A stretch of DNA of 42,534 nt, from assembly GCF_016428855.1 (NCBI RefSeq), contig NZ_JAELTN010000043.1, forward strand, positions 1 through 42,534, written 5' to 3'. The stretch is from Pedobacter sp. ASV28. GTDB taxonomy: Bacteria > Bacteroidota > Bacteroidia > Sphingobacteriales > Sphingobacteriaceae. The stretch's first letter is position 1. Each line of letters opens with the position of its first letter. Position numbers and translations under genes: made by a program. Shown here in pieces: positions 6,941 to 15,366 of this stretch. The notes under the pieces are model-generated. The model was not told where the DNA came from. It saw only the letters and a list, made by a program, of their open reading frames with translations, and did not search any database.

Positions 6941-7140
6941 GATGGGGCGTCACCGCCCGCCTGTGCTTAGTAAGCTAAGGTGTGGCATCGCTTTTTTGTC
7001 ATTTCGATCCCGATTTTTGGGAGAGGAATCTAAAGCGAAGAGCAGAACAGGCAGATTTATGAAGTTTCCCTTGGTTTTACCAGTTAAGCTTAGTAAGCCT
7101 AGATAGCGTTCCCATCCCCTAGGGACAATAGTTGGGAACG
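6941..7140. repeat. Mosaic of intergenic repeats and hairpins between convergent genes
   Basis: The gap between the convergent SGNH and response-regulator genes holds several dyads. GGGCG-TCAC-CGCCC lies at 6945-6958. Two palindromic copies of a GCTTAGTAAGC-type unit lie at about 6964 and 7088. An 8-bp stem CGTTCCCA/TGGGAACG lies at 7107-7114 and 7133-7140. Between them is a TGTCATTTCGATCCCGA... unit of the kind dispersed between Bacteroidota genes. No T-run follows the stems, so they are not typical rho-independent terminators, although the first could end the plus-strand run. No reading frame is supported. Confidence 0.5.
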
Positions 7141-7149
7141 AAAACAAAC

Positions 7150-7749
7150 TCAATCGATTAAATCTTCATTTTGCAGGGCCCACTTGAGCAGGGCATTGTT
7201 TTCATCCTTAAGGCTCAGCTTTCTACAAATACGATGACGATAGTTTTTAATGGTATAGGGACTTAAGAACAGTAAAGTGGCAATTTCCTTGGTATTTTTC
7301 TTTTGTAGGATAAGATAGATGATCTTACTTTCTATATGATTGAAGGTAGGCTTCATTAACTTGCGCATACCAAATGTGGTATGGGAGCTGATGGCACTTT
7401 CTACCAACTTTATGCCTGCAAAAATGTTGGATTCGTCAACAGGTTTGATGATGTAATTTAAGGGCCTTGTGGTTAGGGCCCGCTCTATAATTGACTTTGA
7501 CTGATAGGATGTGATATAGATCACCCCAAAAGCGTACTCTTTCTGAAGTTCCTGTATAAGGTTGATCCCGTCGTTTTCTTCATGTAGGTTAATGTCGCAG
7601 AGAATGAGATGGGGTATAAAAGAGGGTATAGCCCTTTTTACCTCACGATGGTTAAGGGCAATGGTCACCTCGCAATTAAAGTTAGCCTTTAGTTGCTGCT
7701 CGATAAATCGGGCAATGATGATCTCGTCTTCAATGATTAGGATGCGCAT
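7150..7749 (-). CDS. Response regulator, REC plus LuxR-type HTH
   Basis: The 199-residue protein has a receiver domain (1-125) with the acidic pair ED at 7-8, phospho-acceptor Asp52 in LILCDINLHE, a Thr in ITSYQ and the conserved Lys in NYIIKPVDE. A LuxR/FixJ-type HTH follows at about 135-195 (ESKIIYLILQKKNTKEIATL, then SPYTIKNYRHRICRKL). It is a DNA-binding output partner of the 7TM-DISM kinase encoded immediately upstream: the kinase stop and this ATG are adjacent with no spacer, a strong sign of an operon and pair. The target genes are unknown; the divergent T9SS repeat protein is the nearest candidate. Confidence 0.9.
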   Translation of the reverse strand: MRILIIEDEIIIARFIEQQLKANFNCEVTIALNHREVKRAIPSFIPHLILCDINLHEENDGINLIQELQKEYAFGVIYITSYQSKSIIERALTTRPLNYIIKPVDESNIFAGIKLVESAISSHTTFGMRKLMKPTFNHIESKIIYLILQKKNTKEIATLLFLSPYTIKNYRHRICRKLSLKDENNALLKWALQNEDLID

Positions 7750-9639
7750 TTAAGAAACAGAAGGAAAATTAAACAAATAAACCAGCCCATTATCATTCAT
7801 TACTTCAAAAGTTCCTTTGAGCTGTCTGGTAAGGTCACTGATCAGGCTAAGTCCTAAACTATGGCTTTTGTTCACTTTCATGCCTATTCCATTGTCGGCA
7901 TACCTCATGTGCCAAGTGGCATCTGATAATGAAATACTGATGGTAATATGCGGCAGGGGCTGTGATGAAAAAGCGTGTTTATAGGAGTTGGTAATCAGTT
8001 CTGAAATGATAATGCCTAATGAAAGACCTATCCTAGAGTCAAGTGTTAATTGTTTTTTTATATCGATCTTAAATTCGACCGTTCGTTCCGATTGGAACAT
8101 TTTTTTTGAATGGGTTGTAATTTCGGTGATGAACTCATATAAAGAGATTTTTTTTTCTTCGGTGGTTTGATTAGGATTCAACCCTTCGTTAACCAGCATC
8201 ATCGCCTTAATTCTGGCAATATTATCTTTGATCAAATGAGAAGTTGCCACATCGGAGGCATTGGGCAATTGCAGACTGTTTAGGCTGTATAATAGCTGCA
8301 GGTTGTTCTTTACCCTATGGTTAAGTTCATTCATCAATGTTTCTATTCTTTGGTTACGCTGTTCTAGCTCTACGGTCCTTAGAGCAACGCTCTCTTCCAA
8401 TATTTCGTTCTGGTGTTTCTGTAATAAGTTTAGCTCATTGAGGTAGCGCATTTTATCTTTTTCGTTCTGCCTTAATCTGGCATTAAGGCCCATGAGAAAA
8501 AGTAATACTACACATATAGAGATAATTTTGGTCGCTATAGGCGTAATTAGGTAGAGCTGTTCGCCCCATAGGCTAATGGTAATATTAAAGAAGATCGTTG
8601 CGGTTACGTATAGGCCCAGTCCATAGGCCAGATAACGTTCTTGTTTATCTAATTTGCGCCAAAGTATTAGGGGGGTGCTTATGGCATAAGCCAAAAATAC
8701 CAATGAAAAGAAGATGTTGATTTGGGTAGACAACCTATAATTGGTACTAAAGAAGTTGATGAGAAAGGAGATAATGGCAATGATGACAATGGAGGCCACT
8801 ACCAGTTTTCCATAATGATAAAGCTTTATGTTCTTGTCCTTGATCTTCCATGAGTCGATAAGGAGCAAAAATAGCCCTATTAAGCCTAAATGGAGAAAAT
8901 GCTGGACAAACAACCAGCCATATTGAGGGGAGTTGGGTAAGAACCAATCAATAAAATACCGGTTAAGGGCAATATCGTAAAAATGAAAACCTAAGGCAAA
9001 AAGCATAAGCCATAAAAAAGGCCGATAACGGGTAGAAAACCAAGATAAAAAAACATACAGAATGAGCAATCCTGAAGCGCCTTGTAGCCAAAGGTCCAGC
9101 AATTCGCTCTGATGTTCTTTAACAATGAAATTATTTTGATGGCTTATTTCAAAGTCAAATATTGGCTTGTATTTTTTTATGTGGGTGCTTTTAATCAATA
9201 ACGTATAGGGAATATTAGGCAGGAGCGCTATGGAGAAATGAAATCGATTATCGCCTTTATTGATTTCATTGATGGGCCTAAAAGCACCAGCTTTTTGGTA
9301 AACCATCTGAGCATTGGAATTGTTGGCCACCAAATAGAGCTCGGCATGGGTAAGGTGCCTAAAAGAAATAATGGCATGGGTATGCTGTTTGGTAATTAGG
9401 GTTGTTTTTAACCAAAAGGTATCATCTGGTCTTTTGTATTTGAAGACAGAAAGGGGAATAAATAGTTGGGGTTGGTCAAGCAAGGTTTTTGGGGTATAGT
9501 TATGCCCTTCGACAACGTAAAAATAAGGTTTTAGGTTTAGTGCAGTTTGGTTTGGGCCAAAACTAACCAACGGCTGTGCAGCAAGCTTCAAAGAAATGCC
9601 CCCCATTAACAAAAGCAACTTGAGTAAAAATCTACACAT
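7750..9639 (-). CDS. 7TM-DISM sensor histidine kinase (HisKA_2/HATPase)
   Basis: The 629-residue protein has a signal peptide (about 1-22), an extracytoplasmic jelly-roll 7TMR-DISMED2-like domain (about 25-170), seven transmembrane segments (about 185-390), a coiled coil (about 392-435), a HisKA_2 dimerisation domain with ELNHRVKNNLQLLYSLNSLQ (His441) and an HATPase_c domain (about 520-629; N box ELITNSYKHAF, G box DNGIGM, then SLGLSLI). DISMED2 domains are thought to bind carbohydrates or other small ligands outside the membrane. It should phosphorylate the adjoining REC-LuxR regulator. All catalytic boxes are present, so the kinase appears functional. Confidence 0.9.
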   Translation of the reverse strand: MCRFLLKLLLLMGGISLKLAAQPLVSFGPNQTALNLKPYFYVVEGHNYTPKTLLDQPQLFIPLSVFKYKRPDDTFWLKTTLITKQHTHAIISFRHLTHAELYLVANNSNAQMVYQKAGAFRPINEINKGDNRFHFSIALLPNIPYTLLIKSTHIKKYKPIFDFEISHQNNFIVKEHQSELLDLWLQGASGLLILYVFLSWFSTRYRPFLWLMLFALGFHFYDIALNRYFIDWFLPNSPQYGWLFVQHFLHLGLIGLFLLLIDSWKIKDKNIKLYHYGKLVVASIVIIAIISFLINFFSTNYRLSTQINIFFSLVFLAYAISTPLILWRKLDKQERYLAYGLGLYVTATIFFNITISLWGEQLYLITPIATKIISICVVLLFLMGLNARLRQNEKDKMRYLNELNLLQKHQNEILEESVALRTVELEQRNQRIETLMNELNHRVKNNLQLLYSLNSLQLPNASDVATSHLIKDNIARIKAMMLVNEGLNPNQTTEEKKISLYEFITEITTHSKKMFQSERTVEFKIDIKKQLTLDSRIGLSLGIIISELITNSYKHAFSSQPLPHITISISLSDATWHMRYADNGIGMKVNKSHSLGLSLISDLTRQLKGTFEVMNDNGLVYLFNFPSVS

Positions 9640-9824
9640 GCGGGAGGATGATACGTATTAAAAGTTCTTTTAGTATATGCATGTTGTAAAAATCAGTAAT
9701 AAAAGGCATTTCTCCTAACTAATTGAACGTACATGGTTGAAAATAGAACCCCGGGGTCTATTTACAGGTGTGTGCAAGTGGGGTATTTTTGGGGCATATT
9801 CCCAATAATCAAATTAACCCAATT

Positions 9825-12800
9825 ATGACAAAATTTTACAGATCAAAACATTTATTTATCCTCTTTTTGGCGCTGTTGCTGAGCATTCATGGTGCTTTTG
9901 CCATCGACTCGCTAGCCCACAACCAACGTTCACTATCGGAAGTGCTAAACCCCGATGGAACTTTAAAACAAGGTATTAACGGTAGTTTTAACGCACAGGG
10001 ATTTGCCCTTGGTAAAGGTAAAAATGGACAGCCCGTTTTTAGTGTCGCTGCTCCAACCGACAATGATAATTGGGATAACAGCGCTTCCAATTATATATAC
10101 GGTACTGTTAATGCAGTTGCAGTAAATGGTGCAGACATTTATGTTGGGTCAAACGGTATTTTCCGCTGGACCGGTACCCGGTGGGATGTTGTGGGTGGCG
10201 GTATAAATATTACTGTTCGGGCTATAGCGGTTTCGGGTAATGATTTGTACATAGGCGGTTATTTTACTGCCGTTGGCGGTGTTGCAGCAAAAGGTATAGC
10301 CAAGTGGAATGGTACCAGTTGGAGCGCCTTGGGGGCAGGGGTAGAAGGAGGAAACGGTACAGTGCGTTCTATAGCAGTTTTAGGTACTGATGTATATGTA
10401 GGAGGTACTTTTGAATCGGCGGGTGGTAATACGGCTATTAAATATCTGGCCAAATGGGATGGTAGTACCTGGAGCGGTCTGGGTACAAATATGAAACCTA
10501 ATAGTTATGTTTACACCATTGCTGTATCGGGTGCAGATGTATATGTAGGTGGAGATTTTACCGCCATGGGAAGTACTCCGATTAAGCGTATAGCCAAATG
10601 GGATGGTACCAGTTGGAGTGCTTTAGGTACAGGGATAGATGATGGTGCGGTTAACGCCATTGCTGTATCGGGTACGGATATCTATATAGGAGGTAGTTTT
10701 ACTTCGGTAGCAGGTCAGTTTAATATTAAGTATTTAGCCAAATGGGATGGCAATGCTTGGAGCACCTTTGCGTCAACAACTGTAGATAAAAGGGTTAATG
10801 CCATTTTTGTATCGGGCACCAATGTATATGTAGGCGGTTTATTTGCTAAAGCAGGTAGCACTACGGTAAACGGTATAGCCAAATGGGATGGCACCAGTTG
10901 GAAGGCTTTGGGTACTGGAAGTAGCATTGGTGTAGGGACAAGTTACGGTTCAGATGTAGAAGTGTTCGGTATAGCCGTATTGGGCACTAATGTATATGTA
11001 GGAGGCAACTTTGATAAGGCGGGAGGTAATACAGCTTACCCCTATTTTGCCAAATATGATGGCAGTACTTGGGGGACCTTACGTGTGGGATTAAATGCTG
11101 CAGTTCGTTCCGTAGCAGTTATTGGTACCAATGTATATGTAGGCGGTCTTTTTGGTAACATACCTGGTACGTCTAACACCCAGTACATTGCCAAATGGAA
11201 TGGGACCAGCTGGAGTAGCTTAGGTACAGGTGTAGATGGGCTGGTTTCGGCTATAGCCGTTTCAGGTGGTAATATATATGTAGGAGGCAGTTTTACAAAA
11301 GCAGGTGGCCTTACAGTAAATCGTATCGCCAAATGGGACGGTGTCAATTGGAGTGCTTTGGGTGCTGGCGTGTATAGTGCCGATATCAATAATGGAGTTA
11401 ATGCTATCGCTATATCCGGTAACAATATTTATGTGGGTGGCGGCTTTACCTCTGCGGGGAACGATACCAATATTAAATACCTTGCCAAATGGGATGGTAG
11501 TAGTTGGAGCAGCCTGGGCACTGGGGTAAATAATGTGGTTAAAACCATTGCTGCATCAGGTATTAATGTATATGCAGGTGGTAACTTTACCTCTGTTGGT
11601 GGCGATGCCAATATTAAATACCTTGCCAAATGGGATGGTAGTAGTTGGAGCAGCCTGGGTACAGGAGTAGATAATGTGGTTAATGCTATAGCTGTATCGG
11701 GTACTAATGTATATGTTGGTGGTACTTTTACTTCAGTAGGTGGCGATGCTAATCTTAAATATTTGGCCAAATGGAATGGTTCCAGCTGGAATAGTTTGGG
11801 CACGGGGGTAGACGCTGGTGTTTCTGCGATAGCAATTTTTGGCAACGAAGTATATGTTGGTGGTTCCTTTGTTAAGGCAGGTGGCATTACGGTAAATAAC
11901 ATAGCCAAGTGGGATGGAAATAATTGGAATAGTCTAGGTTCCGGGTTAAATTCGTATCCTATTGCTATTGGTATTTCAAGTGCTGGTTTATATGTGGGTG
12001 GTGGTTTTAGTATAGCCGGTAGTAGCATTGTTTGGGGTTTTGCCATTTATCATACTGGTCCAGCTTTATCTAATGACCATACCGGTGCCTTTGCCACCAT
12101 TTGGGATACCAGTAAGCTGCCAAATGGTGCTTATGTGTCTTTCAATACAACGGGAAGCAATTATGAATATTACTGGGAAAAAATAGGTGATGAGACCAAT
12201 ACCAATTCCGGAACTTACCTGGTCAATACCAACACACAGAGTCTGGTTCTTCCACAGTTCGTTTCGGGAACGGGTGCCTACAGGTTATATATCAAAGCTG
12301 GAAGCGGTACATTTACCGGGTTTCAGACCTATGGACATGCTACCCAGGCCAAAGCACTAACAGCCGTTGAAAGTTGGGGGAATGTTGCTTGGACAAATTT
12401 GATGGGGGCATTTTTGGCTAGTGAAAACCTAAGCTCTTTGCCCGCAAATGCACCCGATTTAAGCCAGATTACCGATTTGTCCTTTATGTTTGGTGGTGCA
12501 AAATTATTTAACCAAAATATTGGCCATTGGAATGTAGGCAACGTAACGAATATGTCGGTCATGTTTACGGGTGCAACATCCTTTAATCAGAATATTAATG
12601 GATGGGACGTAAGTAAGGTAAGCGATATGTCGAGAATGTTTAGCGGGGCAAGCGCTTTTAATCAAAATTTGGGCGACTGGACGTTAAAAAACGATGTGAA
12701 CTTAACCAATATGCTTGATAATTCGGGCCTAAAGCCTGCTACCTATGGGCTTACCTTAAAAGGCTGGGCAGAAAACGCCAATACGCCTACTAATAGAACT

Positions 12801-13433
12801 TTAGGTGCAGTAGGTTTAACCTATGCCACAAGAGCACAAGCATACCACGATATTTTAACGAACAATAAAAATTGGATCATTAACGATGGAGGCGTGCTTC
12901 CGGTAATTATGTTGGGTTTTACAGCCAAACTGAACGGCAATCAGGTCAACTTAAAATGGACTACTGTTTCCGAGCAGAACAATAAGGCGTTTGTTTTAAG
13001 CCGCTCGGCAGATGGAGTGTACTTTTCAGAACTAAGAAGAGTTGCGGGAGCAGGACATTCATCAACTGTTATTAACTATGCCTACACTGACCGAAGTCCG
13101 CTAAGTGGGGTAAACTATTATAGGCTAGAGCAGGTAGACAGAGATGGTAAAGTAAACGATATAGGCATAGAGGTAGTCAATTTCAAGCTATCTGTAGCTT
13201 CTTTGTCTGCTTATCCAAATCCAACCTATGGAAAATTAGAGATAGCTTTTGAAAAAGGGCTTTACCAAAAGTTAATCATTTCCGACATGACGGGAGCGGT
13301 ATTGCAGCAGCACAACATTAATATAGCTAGAGGTGTTTTTCTTGTTGATCTGAAACCATATCCTAAAGGCATGTTTCTCATTACCCTTATAGGCAAGAAT
13401 GGAAAGGAAGTTAAAAAAGTTATTAAACTATAG
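9825..13433 (+). CDS. T9SS-exported multirepeat propeller/DUF285 surface protein
   Basis: The protein has 1202 residues. I use ATG 9825, because MTKFYRSKHLFILFLALLLS begins a good signal peptide ending near GAFA; the upstream GTG at 9768 would add 19 unlikely residues. Residues about 90-745 hold 14 repeats of about 47 residues with the pattern VxAIAVSGxxVYVGGxFTxxGG...xxAKWDGxSWSxLGxGV, probably beta-propeller blades. About 845-965 contains three DUF285 (BspA-type) repeats such as MFSGASAFNQNLGDW. About 1027-1110 is the LPVIMLGFTAKLNGNQ module with LKWTTVSEQNNKAF. The end (about 1126-1202) is a type A T9SS sorting domain with AYPNPTYGKLEI and a basic VKKVIKL terminus. It is likely a surface or secreted adhesin or binding protein; its ligand is unknown. 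Confidence 0.9.
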   Translation: MTKFYRSKHLFILFLALLLSIHGAFAIDSLAHNQRSLSEVLNPDGTLKQGINGSFNAQGFALGKGKNGQPVFSVAAPTDNDNWDNSASNYIYGTVNAVAVNGADIYVGSNGIFRWTGTRWDVVGGGINITVRAIAVSGNDLYIGGYFTAVGGVAAKGIAKWNGTSWSALGAGVEGGNGTVRSIAVLGTDVYVGGTFESAGGNTAIKYLAKWDGSTWSGLGTNMKPNSYVYTIAVSGADVYVGGDFTAMGSTPIKRIAKWDGTSWSALGTGIDDGAVNAIAVSGTDIYIGGSFTSVAGQFNIKYLAKWDGNAWSTFASTTVDKRVNAIFVSGTNVYVGGLFAKAGSTTVNGIAKWDGTSWKALGTGSSIGVGTSYGSDVEVFGIAVLGTNVYVGGNFDKAGGNTAYPYFAKYDGSTWGTLRVGLNAAVRSVAVIGTNVYVGGLFGNIPGTSNTQYIAKWNGTSWSSLGTGVDGLVSAIAVSGGNIYVGGSFTKAGGLTVNRIAKWDGVNWSALGAGVYSADINNGVNAIAISGNNIYVGGGFTSAGNDTNIKYLAKWDGSSWSSLGTGVNNVVKTIAASGINVYAGGNFTSVGGDANIKYLAKWDGSSWSSLGTGVDNVVNAIAVSGTNVYVGGTFTSVGGDANLKYLAKWNGSSWNSLGTGVDAGVSAIAIFGNEVYVGGSFVKAGGITVNNIAKWDGNNWNSLGSGLNSYPIAIGISSAGLYVGGGFSIAGSSIVWGFAIYHTGPALSNDHTGAFATIWDTSKLPNGAYVSFNTTGSNYEYYWEKIGDETNTNSGTYLVNTNTQSLVLPQFVSGTGAYRLYIKAGSGTFTGFQTYGHATQAKALTAVESWGNVAWTNLMGAFLASENLSSLPANAPDLSQITDLSFMFGGAKLFNQNIGHWNVGNVTNMSVMFTGATSFNQNINGWDVSKVSDMSRMFSGASAFNQNLGDWTLKNDVNLTNMLDNSGLKPATYGLTLKGWAENANTPTNRTLGAVGLTYATRAQAYHDILTNNKNWIINDGGVLPVIMLGFTAKLNGNQVNLKWTTVSEQNNKAFVLSRSADGVYFSELRRVAGAGHSSTVINYAYTDRSPLSGVNYYRLEQVDRDGKVNDIGIEVVNFKLSVASLSAYPNPTYGKLEIAFEKGLYQKLIISDMTGAVLQQHNINIARGVFLVDLKPYPKGMFLITLIGKNGKEVKKVIKL
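10096..12060 (+). repeat. Fourteen ~141-bp in-frame coding repeats
   Basis: The repeats encode the propeller part of the T9SS protein. Most units are 46-49 codons. The units around 11470 and 11611 are nearly identical over at least 50 bases and lie exactly 141 bp (47 codons) apart, a sign of recent tandem duplication. Such near-identity allows slippage or recombination that changes blade number without breaking the frame. Confidence 0.85.
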
Positions 13434-13483
13434 AAGAAGACTTCTAAAGGAATTTTGATCTAAATTTAAATGCTCTTATCCAC

Positions 13484-13511
13484 CTGACCAGACTAAATTT
13501 AGTTTGGTCAG
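13484..13511. terminator. Hairpin between convergent genes, possible bidirectional terminator
   Basis: The sequence at 13484-13497 (CTGACCAGACTAAA) pairs with 13498-13511 with one G-T mismatch, forming a long, nearly loopless dyad. It lies 50 bases after the plus-strand T9SS gene and 25 bases after the stop of the minus-strand RDD gene. Only a weak T-rich stretch (GTATTTT) follows on the plus strand, so efficiency is uncertain. Confidence 0.6.
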
Positions 13512-13535
13512 ATGTATTTTGGATGTACAGAAAGA

Positions 13536-14273
13536 CTAAACAGCTCTCGAGGTAATCTGTACATAGTCGGCAGATACCGTATTTAGAAACTGCATCTCGT
13601 TCATGCTTTCGGGTATAGTGACCCCCAAAAAAGAAGAAACTTTTTCTGCCATTTTATAGATCAAATCTGGGTTTTTAGTGATGTAGTAAGTTCTTACCAC
13701 TTCGTGGATGAGCTCTACATCCCTATCGCTCATTAGGGCCACGTTCTGAAACATTGGAATATAGTCATCCGCTGTGGGATGAAAAGCAATATGCTCAATT
13801 TTGGTAGCAGGAGCGGTCTTGATGACGGTAGTGCCTGCTACAATGTCGCCTATGCGCTGTTTGTCGTCGGAAACAGCTATGCAGATAAAGCCAAGCAGTT
13901 TAAAAGTGAGCACAAAGTCTACAATCCTAAAGATCCACCTGATGAAATACTGGCCAATACTGGGTTGGGCCCCATCTATGCTAATGACCTTTATTTTCAA
14001 TAAACGTTTGCCAAAGCTTTGGCCGTTAAAAAAGATTTCGGCAACCAGATCATAGAAAACATAGCAACCCGCATAAATAATGATCAATACAATAATGAAA
14101 GTTCCGTTAAATTGAGCTGCAAAACCAGAAATTCCAAAGGTGAATAAAGCCAGTAGATAAACGACAATGAAAATGGCCGTGTCGATAAGGTGGGCTCCTA
14201 TACGTTCTCCCAGTCCAGCTACCGGATAATCTATGTCAACATGTTGACTGGTATTTACTCTAACGGTTTCCAT
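13536..14273 (-). CDS. RDD-family membrane protein
   Basis: The 245-residue protein carries an RDD domain at about 10-155. An Arg-Ile-Gly-Ala segment (LGERIGAHLIDTAIFIVVYL) opens the first transmembrane helix. A second helix lies at about 55-75 and QSFGKRLLKIKV precedes the third. Its cytosolic C-terminus (about 160-245) is predicted helical. RDD proteins have no agreed function; some act in ion (Na+/H+) transport. The gene diverges from a SpoIIM-like/DUF4129/DUF4350/MoxR/DUF58 run, a partnership conserved across Bacteroidota and Actinobacteria, so it probably belongs to the same membrane complex. The 95-bp divergent gap would hold both promoters. Confidence 0.85.
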   Translation of the reverse strand: METVRVNTSQHVDIDYPVAGLGERIGAHLIDTAIFIVVYLLALFTFGISGFAAQFNGTFIIVLIIIYAGCYVFYDLVAEIFFNGQSFGKRLLKIKVISIDGAQPSIGQYFIRWIFRIVDFVLTFKLLGFICIAVSDDKQRIGDIVAGTTVIKTAPATKIEHIAFHPTADDYIPMFQNVALMSDRDVELIHEVVRTYYITKNPDLIYKMAEKVSSFLGVTIPESMNEMQFLNTVSADYVQITSRAV

Positions 14274-14368
14274 AGCTTCAAATATAATAGGCTTTTTTAT
14301 TTTTTGTTGACTAATTAAAATTTTGTTTTATTTTAACAGAAAATATCTGGAAACAACGTAAACTATTT

Positions 14369-15325
14369 ATGAGAGAGGCGCTTTTTGTAAAGCAAAACAC
14401 CGAAAAATGGAAGAGCTATGAGCAGCTGAAGACGGATAATCCAGACGAAATTGCCCATCGTTTCATAGATATTACCAATGATCTGGCCTATGCCAAAACC
14501 TTTTATCCCAAATCAAAGACAACGGCCTATTTAAATGGCTTGGCCTCTGTTCTTCATCAGGCAATTTATCGAAATAAAAAAGAAGAAAAGGGGAGGTTTT
14601 TCAGGTATTGGAAATATGAGCTGCCACTGTTGTTCCATCAGTATAGGAGGCAGTTGCTTTATGCTTTTATCTTTTTCGTTATAGCGGCCAGCATTGGGGT
14701 GCTGTCTGCCAAGTATGACGATAGGTTTGTGCGGCTTATTTTGGGAGATAGTTATGTAAATATGACCAATGAAAATATAGCCAAGGGCGATCCGTTTGGC
14801 GTATATAAAAAAGATAGTGAAGTGTCGATGTTTTTTATGATTGCTATTAATAATTCGTGGGTGTCGTTTCTAATGTTTGCCAGTGGACTTTTCCTATCTA
14901 TTGGGCCTGTGTTCTTTTTATTAAGAAATGGAATTATGTTGGGGGCCTTCGAATATTATTTCTTTAGTAAGGGATTGGGTGCGCAATCTATATTGGTCAT
15001 TTGGATTCATGGAACCTTGGAGATATTGTCTATTGTAGTAGTAGGCGGGGCAGGTTTGGTGTTGGGCCATGGCTTGCTTTTCCCTAAAACCTATACGCGT
15101 TTACAAGCCTTGAAAAATAGTGGCAAAGATGCGACAAAGATAGCCTTAGGTATAATTCCCATTATATTACTGGCCGCTTTTTTCGAAAGCTTTGTTACGA
15201 GACATACAAATATGCCGCTATGGTTAAGCCTGTTTATCTTGTCGGGTTCGCTTGTGTTTATGGTTTGGTATGTGGTTATATACCCTCATCAACTGGCCAA
15301 ACGTAAAGAAATTAGAACATCATAA
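14369..15325 (+). CDS. Stage II sporulation protein M-like (SpoIIM/DUF95) membrane protein
   Basis: The 318-residue protein has a cytosolic N-terminus (1-95; KQNTEKWKSYEQL...) and a SpoIIM/DUF95 domain with about six transmembrane segments from residue 96. It includes the conserved middle part NNSWVSFLMFASGLFLSIGP and the FFSKGL...ILVIWIHGTLEILS motif, with the His-Gly-x-x-Glu that marks the family. Sporulation is not implied, since Bacteroidota do not sporulate; the family is widespread in non-sporulating bacteria. It is the first plus-strand gene of the MoxR-DUF58 run, 41 bases before the next gene, and diverges from the RDD gene. Confidence 0.85.
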   Translation: MREALFVKQNTEKWKSYEQLKTDNPDEIAHRFIDITNDLAYAKTFYPKSKTTAYLNGLASVLHQAIYRNKKEEKGRFFRYWKYELPLLFHQYRRQLLYAFIFFVIAASIGVLSAKYDDRFVRLILGDSYVNMTNENIAKGDPFGVYKKDSEVSMFFMIAINNSWVSFLMFASGLFLSIGPVFFLLRNGIMLGAFEYYFFSKGLGAQSILVIWIHGTLEILSIVVVGGAGLVLGHGLLFPKTYTRLQALKNSGKDATKIALGIIPIILLAAFFESFVTRHTNMPLWLSLFILSGSLVFMVWYVVIYPHQLAKRKEIRTS

Positions 15326-15366
15326 AATCACCGTAAAAAAAACGACATCAGATTAAGAATTAGGTA

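Noticed and set aside
9748..9757. ACCCCGGGGT palindrome upstream of the T9SS repeat protein
   Set aside because: Ten bases only, with no second copy and no clear relation to a promoter element.
11042..12046. Long minus-strand frames opposite the propeller repeats
   Set aside because: Periodic antisense shadows of the 141-bp repeats, with no start signals or family matches.
10096..12060. Possible CRISPR array because of regularly spaced repeats
   Set aside because: The repeats are in-frame coding units of 141 bp inside one long open frame, without unique spacers.
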